From: RBG-16-64-43 sp035288225
GTDB lineage: Bacteria > Chloroflexota > Anaerolineae > Anaerolineales > RBG-16-64-43
Length of the DNA stretch: 8,088 bases
NCBI GenBank assembly: GCA_035288225.1
Contig: DATEAT010000028.1
Location: 1-8,088 of the forward strand
Direction: 5' to 3'
Made by a program: the position numbers and the translations under genes. The notes under the pieces are model-generated. The model saw only the letters and a list, made by a program, of their open reading frames with translations, did no database searches and was not told the origin of the DNA. Positions 1-6,287 of this stretch are shown in pieces; position 1 is the stretch's first letter, and each line of letters begins with the position of its first letter.

Positions 1-84
1 GGTCAGCCTGCCCTGGTGGTCTTCCGGGGGGGCGGGCAGTTCGAGGCCGTTAGGCCGCCGCAGCCACAAGGACATCACGAACCC

Positions 85-750
85 ATGAGACTTGTGCATA
101 CTTCCCTCGTTTGGCTCGCAGCCTGCTTGACCCTCCTCCTCGCAGCCTGGGGCACGATGACGCTGCTTCCACAATCAGGTTTCCGCGACAGCTTCTTGGG
201 CAATTTCTGGGCCACAGTCATTGGCGTGGCAATTGGCGTCCCCATCGCCCTCGCCCTCAATCGGCGTCTGCAGCAAGACGAGGATACCTCCCGGCTGCAA
301 CAATCCAAGCTGGAAACGGATCGGCGCACGACTCAATACCTCAAGATGCTCCAGCTCTCCCTTCTCACCAATGCCACGTTCCTCGATCTCATCGCCCAGC
401 GTCTTCTCCCGGGAACCGTAATCTACTCCAACCTTGATCTCGAGCACCTCGAGTCCACGGCCTCCCTTAAGTACCAGTTAATAGATGACATCGTCCTCAA
501 TGGCACAATTGACTCCATTCGTTTCAACCTGCGCTTCATCAGCCGCCTCATGGACTTGAACGTGCAACTATCCTTCGGGCCCTTCCGCGCCGCGATGGGC
601 GAGACTGCGTTCCTCTCGGAGCAAACGGCCATCATCAATCGAATACGAACGACGGTCCCTGATGCCAAGCGCGACATTGACAAGGCGCTTCAACTTGTTG
701 GCCAGAAACTCAGTCAGCAGTCCCAAAGCCCTATCAAGCCGGCGGCCTAA
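85..750 (+). CDS. Unrecognised membrane protein with an N-terminal two-helix hairpin
   Basis: I do not recognise a named family. From the ATG at 85 the product is 221 residues. Two hydrophobic stretches are clear: about residues 7-29 (VWLAACLTLLLAAWGTMTLL) and about 39-59 (FWATVIGVAIGVPIALALNR). A charged, heptad-like segment follows (QQDEDTSRLQQSKLETDRR), then a mostly helical soluble region with many Leu and Ile. The layout suggests a membrane-anchored protein with both termini on the same side. The ATG at 85 is preferred because it starts just before the first membrane segment and has AAGGA at 68-72, though the 12-base spacing is long. The frame is open upstream to a GTG at 16, which would add 23 residues with no signal character. 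Base composition looks less GC-rich than hflX. It has no enzymatic motif that I can see, so no function is proposed. Confidence 0.7.
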   Translation: MRLVHTSLVWLAACLTLLLAAWGTMTLLPQSGFRDSFLGNFWATVIGVAIGVPIALALNRRLQQDEDTSRLQQSKLETDRRTTQYLKMLQLSLLTNATFLDLIAQRLLPGTVIYSNLDLEHLESTASLKYQLIDDIVLNGTIDSIRFNLRFISRLMDLNVQLSFGPFRAAMGETAFLSEQTAIINRIRTTVPDAKRDIDKALQLVGQKLSQQSQSPIKPAA

Positions 751-758
751 CCACTTAC

Positions 759-772
759 CAGCGTCGACGCTG
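759..772. repeat. 14-bp perfect palindrome just after the membrane-protein gene
   Basis: CAGCGTCGACGCTG reads the same on both strands and lies 8 bases after the TAA ending at 750. It has no loop and no T-run, so it is a poor intrinsic terminator. It could be a protein-binding site, or chance in GC-rich DNA. Confidence 0.35.
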
Positions 773-833
773 CTTCCGCCGCAGGGGGAACGAACATGAC
801 ACCATCCCGCTGTGTCGTGGAAATGCCCCCACT

Positions 834-910
834 CTCCTATGCCACGACCATCCATTCCCAGGCGCGCTGGCGTGGCGCGCGCCTTCCTGTTCGGCGTCGA
901 CCACAAGGAC
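834..910 (+). pseudogene. Decayed second copy of the hflX 5' end
   Basis: This stretch aligns without gaps to the start of the intact hflX at 2152-2228, at a constant offset of 1318 bases. The first 27 bases (834-860) are identical and include the ATG at 839. The next 22 bases match at only 12 positions. The following 24 (883-906) are identical again. Translated from 839 it reads MPRPSIP, a variable block, then FLFGVDHKD, exactly as in hflX. Similarity fades after 910 and the frame closes with TAG at 1007-1009, so no HflX domain can be made. Weaker similarity continues upstream (about 20 of 38 bases for 796-833 against 2114-2151). There the -35 box of hflX has become ATGACA and the -10 box GGAAAT. 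I read this as a promoter-plus-start relic. The rest of the 751-1070 gap shows nothing else but a palindrome at 759-772 and a weak promoter candidate. Confidence 0.8.
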
Positions 911-978
911 TCACTTGCGCCGGCGCGACTCGAATCCTTTCCGGCCATGGCCTTCGCCCACGCCCGGCAAGCGAATAC

Positions 979-1007
979 TTGCGCTGACAATCGGTGTAGC
1001 ATACAGT
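979..1007 (+). promoter_or_regulatory. Weak promoter candidate upstream of the lipoprotein gene
   Basis: TTGCGC at 979-984 and TACAGT at 1002-1007 are spaced by 17 bases and lie about 65 bases before the lipoprotein start. The match to TTGACA/TATAAT is only partial, so this is a guess from position and spacing. Confidence 0.25.
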
Positions 1008-1070
1008 AGGCACGAGGCAGCTCGAACATACGAATCTGCTGAGGCTGCCGGTTATCGACAAGGGGTGGCC

Positions 1071-2093
1071 ATGGGCAGCGCGAGGGTCTGGCGCAGGTTT
1101 ATCGCTCTTCCAACCATGCTGCTCGCGGCTGGCTGCGCAATCACCCCGCGGTTACCCTCGACCGCGACGGCTGCCGTTCAGACAGCACCGGCATCCACTT
1201 CTACCCGCACTCCCGCTCCTCCAACCAAAACTCCGCATCCTTCGCCCACTCCATCGCCGATTCCAACATTGTCCGTGCCCGGCGCCCGAGCCAAGCTCGT
1301 GGAATTGCTATCCGACAACGGCGGCTGTGAACTTCCCTGCCTCTGGGGTATCACACCCCGGAAGACCACTTATCAAGAAGCCAAGTCCATCCTCGCTCCC
1401 TTGACAGGCATCTCTATCACGGGCGATTTCCTTCCTGAGGTTGGAAGCGTGTACTTGATGTTTCCGGAAGACGAACACGATGCCATTTCGTACGACGACA
1501 CGTGGGACCCACCGGCCGAAAGCCCTTTCATGTCGGTGTTTGTAGCCTTCGTCACAGACAAGGGTAGAGGCCTTGTGAACCACACGGTACTTCAGGCCGA
1601 AGCCGGCGAGGAGGTCGGCGATGGTCGCGAGTCCTATTTCGCCGACGTTATCGACATAGAGTCCTTCGGCACACTGATGCAGTACTACATGTTGCCCAAC
1701 CTGCTATCCATGGCGGGCACTCCGCAGTACGTCGGGGTCTCGATGCTTGGCGGGCTTCGACCACGACCCGAATACGCAGGGTTTGGCATCCTGCTCATGT
1801 GGCCGGACAAGGGGATTCTGGCCGCCTACCGTACGACCTTACATGCGCGAGGGGCCATACTCCGTGGTTGCCCCAGCTCGTCGGATGTTCACGTGGAGAT
1901 TGATATCCTTCCTTCTGGAGAAGCGGCCTTCTACGAATCGCTCAAGTGGACAGATTGGGCAGTCAAGCGGAATTGGTACAAACCGCTTGAAGAAGTCACT
2001 TCCATGAGCATGCAGGACTTCTACCGGGATTTTGCCGACAAAGGGACCGCGTGCATCGACACTCCCGCCAACTTGTGGATTGAACACGAATGA
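1071..2093 (+). CDS. Lipoprotein with Thr/Pro linker and a four-cysteine extracellular domain
   Basis: From the ATG at 1071 the product is 340 residues. Residues 1-22 form a lipoprotein signal: RR at 8-9, a hydrophobic core, and the canonical lipobox LAAGC with Cys22 as the predicted lipidated residue. A Thr/Pro/Ser-rich linker follows to about residue 70 (TPAPPTKTPHPSPTPSPIPT). The folded domain opens near NGGCELPCLWGIT, with Cys86 and Cys90 spaced CxxxC. Cys267 and Cys328 are the only other cysteines in the mature part, so two disulphides outside the cytoplasm are plausible. I have the impression that this NGGC-LPC-WGIT signature recurs in Chloroflexota proteins of unknown function, but I cannot verify that here. 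The 1071 start is chosen over in-frame codons back to 915 because it gives a proper signal peptide and has AAGGGG at 1060-1065 in front of it. The gene lies between the hflX relic and intact hflX. No function is assigned. Confidence 0.8.
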   Translation: MGSARVWRRFIALPTMLLAAGCAITPRLPSTATAAVQTAPASTSTRTPAPPTKTPHPSPTPSPIPTLSVPGARAKLVELLSDNGGCELPCLWGITPRKTTYQEAKSILAPLTGISITGDFLPEVGSVYLMFPEDEHDAISYDDTWDPPAESPFMSVFVAFVTDKGRGLVNHTVLQAEAGEEVGDGRESYFADVIDIESFGTLMQYYMLPNLLSMAGTPQYVGVSMLGGLRPRPEYAGFGILLMWPDKGILAAYRTTLHARGAILRGCPSSSDVHVEIDILPSGEAAFYESLKWTDWAVKRNWYKPLEEVTSMSMQDFYRDFADKGTACIDTPANLWIEHE

Positions 2094-2113
2094 ACTTTGG
2101 CCTTTCCCTGCAA

Positions 2114-2142
2114 TTGACTCGTCCCCTCCTCCTCGTTACAAT
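2114..2142 (+). promoter_or_regulatory. Sigma70-type promoter of hflX
   Basis: TTGACT (2114-2119) and TACAAT (2137-2142) match the consensus boxes at five of six positions each and are exactly 17 bases apart. Expected initiation is near 2149-2150, only about 7 bases before the hflX ATG at 2157. The transcript would be nearly leaderless. This agrees with the lack of any Shine-Dalgarno sequence (CCAACCAGCCTCCT precedes the ATG). Confidence 0.6.
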
Positions 2143-2156
2143 CCAACCAGCCTCCT

Positions 2157-3500
2157 ATGCCACGACCATCCATTCCCACGCGTGCGCCACGCCCGCGCGC
2201 CTTCCTGTTCGGCGTCGACCACAAAGACAAGCCCGCGCTGCTCAGCCTCGACGACAGCCTGGCGGAGCTGGCGCTGCTCGCGCATACCGCCGGCCTGGAG
2301 GTCGTCGGGCAGGATACACAGCGCCTGACTCGCGCCGATCCCAACACGCTCATCCGCTCGGGCAAGGTCGTCGAACTTGTGCGCTGGGTCGAGGAACTTC
2401 GCGCCGACGTGGTCGTTTTCGACGAGGAGCTCTCGCCCCGCCACCTGCGCGAGTTGCAGGAGGCGCTCGGCGAGGTCGTGCAAGTGCTCGACCGCACCGC
2501 GCTCATCCTGGATATCTTCGCCCAGCACGCCCACACCCGCGAGGGCTCGCTGCAGGTCGAACTGGCCCAGTATGAATACCGCCTGCCGCGCCTCACCCGC
2601 GCCTGGACCCACCTGGCACGCCAGGCCGGCGGCGCCTCGGGGCGCGGCGGAACCGGCGGCGTGGGCCTGCGCGGCCCGGGCGAGACACAGCTCGAAATCG
2701 ACAAGCGGGAGATCTCGCGGCATATCACCCGCCTCAAGCGCGAGCTTGAGAAGGTGCGCGCTCACCGCAGCCGCTATCGCGCCCAGCGCCGCCGATCGGG
2801 CACTCCCGTGGTCGCCCTGGTGGGCTACACCAACGCCGGCAAGAGCACACTGCTCAACGCGCTGACCCACGCCGGGGTCTACACGGCCGACCAGTTGTTC
2901 GCGACCCTCGACCCGACCACGCGCCGCGTGCGTTTGCCTGGCGGGCAAAACGTGCTCCTGACCGATACCGTGGGTTTCATCCAGAAGCTGCCCACCTCGC
3001 TGGTGGCCGCCTTCCGCGCCACGCTGGAAGAGATCGCCGAGGCGGACCTGCTGCTGCACGTCGTCGATCTGACTCACCCCAATGCGCTCGAGCAGGCCCA
3101 GGCCGTCCACGAAACGTTGACCGAGATCAATATTCCCGATGTCCCGGTGGTGACGGCACTCAACAAAGCCGATCTTCTCGCCCAGCCCAATCCGGTGCCT
3201 TCTCTTTCAGAGCATTTCGAATCGGCAGTGGTCGTTTCGGCGCTGCGCGCGGAAGGGCTCGAAGCGCTGCTGGCTGCCATCGAGCGGCACCTGTTCAAGG
3301 CCATGCTTCCCCTGCGTGTCCGCCTTCCACATGAGAACGGCAAACTCATCAGCCTGTATCACGAACACGGCGTCGTCGAAAGCATCACGCACCAGGCCAA
3401 CGGCGTGACCATCAACGGCCGCTTGCCCGGCTACCTGCTCGGCGTGTTCCGCCCCTACGAGGTTGCGGCGAGGCGGCCGGCACGACGGAGCGCGGCCTGA
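2157..3500 (+). CDS. hflX: Ribosome-associated GTPase HflX
   Basis: HflX is a P-loop GTPase that binds the 50S subunit and, in characterised bacteria, splits stalled or stress-inactivated 70S ribosomes. The 447-residue length is close to the family norm (E. coli about 426). An N-terminal HflX domain contains the typical FDEELSPRHLRELQEALG and VLDRTALILDIFAQHAHTREG stretches. The family's glycine-rich hinge follows (GRGGTGGVGLRGPGETQLE), with a basic helical linker. The GTPase motifs are all present: G1 GYTNAGKST at 223-231, G3 DTVGF at 270-274, G4 NKAD at 336-339, and G5-like SAL at 361-363. A C-terminal domain of about 70 residues remains. The ATG at 2157 is supported by the promoter just upstream and by similarity of the relic copy at 839 from the same codon. 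The next gene begins directly at its stop codon. Assignment is secure; whether it acts in rescue here is inferred from the family. Confidence 0.96.
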   Translation: MPRPSIPTRAPRPRAFLFGVDHKDKPALLSLDDSLAELALLAHTAGLEVVGQDTQRLTRADPNTLIRSGKVVELVRWVEELRADVVVFDEELSPRHLRELQEALGEVVQVLDRTALILDIFAQHAHTREGSLQVELAQYEYRLPRLTRAWTHLARQAGGASGRGGTGGVGLRGPGETQLEIDKREISRHITRLKRELEKVRAHRSRYRAQRRRSGTPVVALVGYTNAGKSTLLNALTHAGVYTADQLFATLDPTTRRVRLPGGQNVLLTDTVGFIQKLPTSLVAAFRATLEEIAEADLLLHVVDLTHPNALEQAQAVHETLTEINIPDVPVVTALNKADLLAQPNPVPSLSEHFESAVVVSALRAEGLEALLAAIERHLFKAMLPLRVRLPHENGKLISLYHEHGVVESITHQANGVTINGRLPGYLLGVFRPYEVAARRPARRSAA

Positions 3501-4688
3501 GTGGGCGCACCTCGAATCGCTGCCCCCCGCCCCGCGCGCGAGAAGACCCCTCGCGCCAGATGGGCTCGACGCGCAGCAGCATATGCCTTGCTGCTTCTGA
3601 CGCTTACATCAACTGCAGGCTGCGCACAGCCGGAGCCGATGTCGGCAACGTTAACCGCGTCTGATCCAGTGACCGAGGTCGTGCCGTCGCTTGTGCCGCT
3701 GCCTGCGACCGCTACCGCCCTCCCACCGACCGTGACTCCGACCCCGTCCATCACGCCGGTTGTCTCACTACCCCAGCCCTACCAAACGCCGAACACCTCC
3801 GGCCGCGTGCGTCTCGCGGCGGTCGGCGACCTCATGCTTGGCCGCACCATCGGCGAGCGCATCCTTAGCCAGGGTGCACTGGTCCCATTTGCCGGCGTGG
3901 CAGAAGTGCTCGGGGCGGCGGATCTTGCACTGGGCAACCTGGAGTGCGCGATGGGCTCGGGCGGGACCGCGGTGCCCAAGTACTACACCTTCCTCGCGCC
4001 GCCCGAGGGCGCCCAAGCGCTGAAGCTCGGCGGCCTGGATATCATCAACCTGGCTAACAATCACTCGCTCGACTACGGCCCGGAGACGCTCGCCGAAACG
4101 CTGGGGCTGCTCAAAGGAAACGGCATGTACGCGGTCGGCGCCGGCCTTTCCGAAGGGCAGGCCTACGGCCCGCTCGTCGTCGAGGTCAACGGGCTGCGCA
4201 TTGCCTTCCTGGGGCGGGTCAACATTCCGGTGGAACTCACCACATTCGATACGCGCTCATGGGCGGCCGTGGGTGACCGCGCGGGAGTCGCCTGGGGCGA
4301 GGCGGCCGAGGTCGAGGATGCCGTGCGCGCCGCCAAGGCACAGGCGGATGTGGTCGTGCTGCTGCTGCATTCCGGATGGGAGATGTATCTCGCGCCGTCG
4401 AGCGAAGAGCGCGTGCTGGCGCAGGCGGCGATCGACGGCGGCGCTTCGCTCGTGCTGGGGACGCACTCGCATCTCATCCAGGCCACCGACGAGACCAAAC
4501 CGGGAACGCTTATCGCCTACGGCCTGGGCAATTTCGTCTTCGATGAGTTCGACGGCGGCGCGACCGACAGCGCCATCCTGCACGTGGTCCTCACGCGCGC
4601 CGGCGTCGAGTCGTTCTCCTGGCAGCCGGTCGAGATCCAATCCGGCCTGCCGGTGCTCATCCCCCCAACGCCGACGCCCGCTTCCTAG
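3501..4688 (+). CDS. CapA-family metallophosphatase-like lipoprotein
   Basis: The protein (395 residues) belongs to the CapA/PgsA group (PGA_cap domain), calcineurin-like metallophosphatase folds named after a poly-gamma-glutamate capsule protein. Motifs in order are AAVGDLMLGR with Asp110, GNLECAMG with Asn146 and Glu148, NLANNHSLDYG with His188, LLHSGWEMY with His290 and Glu294, GTHSHLIQ with His322 and His324, and YGLGNFVFD at about 340-348. These supply the usual metal-binding and active-site residues. The N-terminus is a lipoprotein signal with a slightly atypical lipobox (STAGC, Cys41), then a Thr/Pro linker to about residue 95, so the domain should face outward. The GTG at 3501 directly follows the hflX TGA. 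GGAG at 3487-3490 gives a usable ribosome site, and no ATG lies before the lipobox. No pgs/cap synthesis genes are nearby, so a capsule role is not shown. Many family members have no known substrate. Confidence 0.88.
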   Translation: MGAPRIAAPRPAREKTPRARWARRAAAYALLLLTLTSTAGCAQPEPMSATLTASDPVTEVVPSLVPLPATATALPPTVTPTPSITPVVSLPQPYQTPNTSGRVRLAAVGDLMLGRTIGERILSQGALVPFAGVAEVLGAADLALGNLECAMGSGGTAVPKYYTFLAPPEGAQALKLGGLDIINLANNHSLDYGPETLAETLGLLKGNGMYAVGAGLSEGQAYGPLVVEVNGLRIAFLGRVNIPVELTTFDTRSWAAVGDRAGVAWGEAAEVEDAVRAAKAQADVVVLLLHSGWEMYLAPSSEERVLAQAAIDGGASLVLGTHSHLIQATDETKPGTLIAYGLGNFVFDEFDGGATDSAILHVVLTRAGVESFSWQPVEIQSGLPVLIPPTPTPAS

Positions 4689-4714
4689 CGATTTGCTTTG
4701 TGTTGCCATGCCTT

Positions 4715-4800
4715 ACCCCCTGCCCCTTGTGCAAAAGCCCTGTGGGCCTCTCCGCTGCAAGCCCATCTCCCGACAGTTCGATGTTTAGCGGAGAGGGGGT
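4715..4800. repeat. Nested stem-loop, left end of composite repeat I (module E1)
   Basis: The outer arms ACCCCCT (4715-4721) and AGGGGGT (4794-4800) are inverted. Inside, CCTCTCCGCT (4747-4756) pairs perfectly with AGCGGAGAGG (4787-4796) around a 30-base loop. A similar structure starts the second composite repeat near 7697. It lies just past the capA-like gene and could also end that transcript, but no T-run follows. Confidence 0.6.
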
Positions 4801-4809
4801 GAAGATTTC

Positions 4810-4842
4810 AAGGAGACGGGGGCCATCGGCCCCCGTCTCCTT
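4810..4842. repeat. Palindrome A, copy 1 (15-bp perfect arms)
   Basis: The left arm AAGGAGACGGGGGCC and its exact complement are separated by a 3-base loop, ATC. The same 15-base arms recur unchanged at 5118-5150 and 7787-7819, with different loops. This is a genome repeat, not part of a gene. Confidence 0.9.
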
Positions 4843-4880
4843 CTAGATCTCGACCCCCACGGTTGCACATCACTATATCA

Positions 4881-4921
4881 ATGCGAGGACCGGTGCCCGG
4901 TCGTATCGGGCAGCGCGACGA
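4881..4921. repeat. Module B, copy 1 (imperfect hairpin)
   Basis: It begins ATGCGAGGA and ends GCGACGA, as in copy 2 at 7884-7923. Between these ends the stem is TGCCCG (4894-4899) pairing with CGGGCA (4907-4912). The stem bases differ from copy 2 but pairing is kept. Confidence 0.6.
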
Positions 4922-4927
4922 ACCAAA

Positions 4928-5004
4928 CTCGGAGCATCGCAAGTCAACCCACGCCGCGTTTCAGTTCCAGTGACAGCTTGTAGGGGCACGCCATGGTGTG
5001 CCCC
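4928..5004. repeat. Modules C and D, copy 1: conserved block ending in a REP-like palindrome
   Basis: It aligns without gaps to 7930-8006 at about 61 of 77 positions. It contains CAACCCACGCCGCG (4945-4958, identical in both copies). After 24 bases comes a 22-base near-palindrome at 4983-5004 centred on CCATGG, with one mismatch that would be a G-U pair in RNA. GTAG sits at its 5' foot (4980-4983), as in REP elements. Confidence 0.75.
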
Positions 5005-5110
5005 TGCGGCCTTGAGGCTATCGCCGCGTTTCCGCAGGGGACCGGCAATGACCGCTCCCCGTTTGACGTGCGTTGCATGCCTGGGAGGCGCGGTCGATTT
5101 GGCGGGTGGA

Positions 5111-5160
5111 GGTCTTCAAGGAGACGGGGGCCTGTGGCCCCCGTCTCCTTGAAAAAGACC
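5111..5160. repeat. Palindrome A, copy 2, with extended stem
   Basis: The 15-bp arms lie at 5118-5132 and 5136-5150 with loop TGT. The stem extends outward: GGTCTTC (5111-5117) can pair with GA-AGACC within 5151-5160 if three bases are bulged. This gives about 22 pairs, the longest of the three A copies. Confidence 0.88.
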
Positions 5161-5162
5161 TC

Positions 5163-5219
5163 ACCCCTCCCCCGGATCAAGGCCTCAGCATCGAGAATCC
5201 TGAGCTCCGGGGGAGGGGT
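5163..5219. repeat. Stem-loop, right end of composite repeat I (module E2, inverted)
   Basis: ACCCCTCCCCCGG (5163-5175) pairs perfectly over 13 bases with CCGGGGGAGGGGT (5207-5219) around a 31-base loop that holds a smaller CTCAG/CTGAG stem. It resembles E1 but lies after palindrome A rather than before it, so the two ends of repeat I are mirror images. On the minus strand it lies about 80 bases beyond the stop of the 5300-5713 gene. Between here and 5299 I see nothing further. Confidence 0.65.
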
Positions 5220-5299
5220 TGGGGGCCTGCCCTCGGAACGAGGGTGGGGGCCAAAGCCGGTCGCAAATTCCCCGAAAGCCCTGGCGTGGCCCGCGCCGG

Positions 5300-5713
5300 T
5301 TAGCGCGCGGCAGTTAGCTTCTCGTGCGCGCCCTTCCACGGCATCTCTTTCGGCAGCCGCTTGGGCAGCGTCACGCCCGCCAGGCGCGGCGCAAGGTCCG
5401 CCAGCGCCGCCACAGCCTCGGAGGTGTTCTTGCGCTCGATGGCCGCGCGCAGACGCTGCGCTGATCGCCCGGTCCATTCCCACTGCCTGCGGAATTGATC
5501 CGCCTTGAGCCAGTAGTCGCGCTTCTCCCAGGCCGCGGTCGATGCATCGATGCCCGCGGCGATCTCCTCCAGCGCCGCGACGATGAACGCCAACTCATCC
5601 GCGCGGGTATCCAGGCTGCGTTCCTTCATCAATTGCGCGCAGGCCAGCGCGATCCATTGCATCAACCGCGCTCGGTTGCGGCCTGCACTCTCGGGGTTTA
5701 TCACTCGCGACAC
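5300..5713 (-). CDS. Small unrecognised helical protein, divergent from smpB
   Basis: The product is 137 residues from a GTG at 5711-5713. That start is favoured because a perfect AGGAGG (minus strand, 5720-5725) sits 6 bases before it. The frame is open 28 codons further upstream, but those codons would be Arg-rich and overlap the smpB upstream region. An internal ATG (product starting MQWIALACAQL) would give a 122-residue form. The sequence is rich in Ala, Arg, Glu and Trp and looks all-helical (DELAFIVAALEEIAAGIDAS, AWEKRDYWLKADQFRRQW). It has no signal peptide, membrane span or cysteine motif. I recognise no family. The strong ribosome site and lack of stops argue that it is real. Repeat hairpins lie past its stop. 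Confidence 0.65.
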   Translation of the reverse strand: MSRVINPESAGRNRARLMQWIALACAQLMKERSLDTRADELAFIVAALEEIAAGIDASTAAWEKRDYWLKADQFRRQWEWTGRSAQRLRAAIERKNTSEAVAALADLAPRLAGVTLPKRLPKEMPWKGAHEKLTAAR

Positions 5714-5740
5714 TCGGCGCCTCCTGGAGCAAAGTCGGGA

Positions 5741-5751
5741 TATGTTATCAT
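5741..5751. promoter_or_regulatory. AT-rich patch between divergent genes, possible -10 region for smpB
   Basis: TATGTTATCAT stands out in GC-rich DNA between the minus-strand GTG at 5713 and the smpB ATG at 5802. It contains -10-like hexamers on both strands (TATCAT on plus, TAACAT on minus), but no clear -35 box at 16-18 bases for either. Confidence 0.3.
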
Positions 5752-5801
5752 GCCTCGCACGTCTTTTCCGGTAGCGATTCTGCGGTTCACTCGGCATTCA
5801 G

Positions 5802-6263
5802 ATGATGGACGACGCGCTCAAAATTGTCGCCAGCAATCGCAAGGCAGGCCACGATTACGAAATCCTGGATAGGTTCGAGGCCGGCCTCGCGTTGGTTGGC
5901 AGCGAGATCAAGTCCATCCGCGCCGGGCAGGTCAACCTGCGCGAGGGCTACGTGTTCGTCGAGGGCCGCCAGGCCTGGCTGATGGACACCCACATCTCGC
6001 CCTACGACCCGGCCAGCCGCATGAACCACGACCCGCTGCGCAAGCGGCGGCTGCTCTTGCACAAGAAGGAAATCATCCAACTGCTCGAGGGCCAGCAGCA
6101 GAAGGGCCTGGCCATCGTTCCCTTGCGCATGTATCTTGTCAAGGGGCGCGCCAAGCTCGAGATCGCGCTGGCCCGCGGGCGCAAGCAGTACGACAAGCGC
6201 CAGGCCATCGCCAAGCGCGATGCCGAACGCGAGATGCAGCGCGTCGCGAACCGCCGCGGCTAG
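5802..6263 (+). CDS. smpB: SsrA-binding protein SmpB
   Basis: SmpB binds tmRNA and places it in the A site of stalled ribosomes, acting as the missing anticodon arm during trans-translation. The 153-residue length is typical. Family stretches are clear: NRKAGHDYEILDRFEAGL (12-29), GSEIKSIRAGQVNLREGY (33-50), HISPY (64-68), and NHDPLRKRRLLLHKKEI (75-91). A GRKQYDKRQ segment leads into the basic C-terminal tail, which enters the mRNA channel. Two adjacent ATGs (5802 and 5805) could start it; neither has a good Shine-Dalgarno. An unknown gene follows 24 bases after the stop, and ssrA comes 832 bases after it, so both trans-translation components are encoded together. Probably co-transcribed with the next gene. 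Confidence 0.97.
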   Translation: MMDDALKIVASNRKAGHDYEILDRFEAGLALVGSEIKSIRAGQVNLREGYVFVEGRQAWLMDTHISPYDPASRMNHDPLRKRRLLLHKKEIIQLLEGQQQKGLAIVPLRMYLVKGRAKLEIALARGRKQYDKRQAIAKRDAEREMQRVANRRG

Positions 6264-6287
6264 GTTCGCCCGCCTCACGGGGGCCCC

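Noticed and set aside
8..39. CTGCCC/GGGCAG inverted repeat at the window start
   Set aside because: Six pairs with a 20-base loop are easily found by chance in GC-rich DNA, and no upstream gene is visible to terminate.
915..1070. Longer N-terminus for the lipoprotein gene, starting near 915
   Set aside because: It would bury the signal peptide 52 residues inside the protein and overlap the hflX relic. The ATG at 1071 gives a correct lipoprotein signal with a purine-rich site in front.
2136..3110. Long minus-strand open frame (324 codons) opposite hflX
   Set aside because: It lies wholly within a certain hflX and arises from GC-rich codon bias; its product shows no domain and is low-complexity in Ala, Arg and Gly.
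4810..4842. Palindrome A copy 1 as the dedicated terminator of the capA-like gene
   Set aside because: It has no T-run after the stem and identical palindromes occur elsewhere as part of a composite repeat. It may still stop transcription, but that is not its distinguishing nature.
4810..5150. CRISPR-like array from the repeated palindromes
   Set aside because: Copies are few, unevenly spaced, differ in flanking modules and have no spacer-like units or cas genes.
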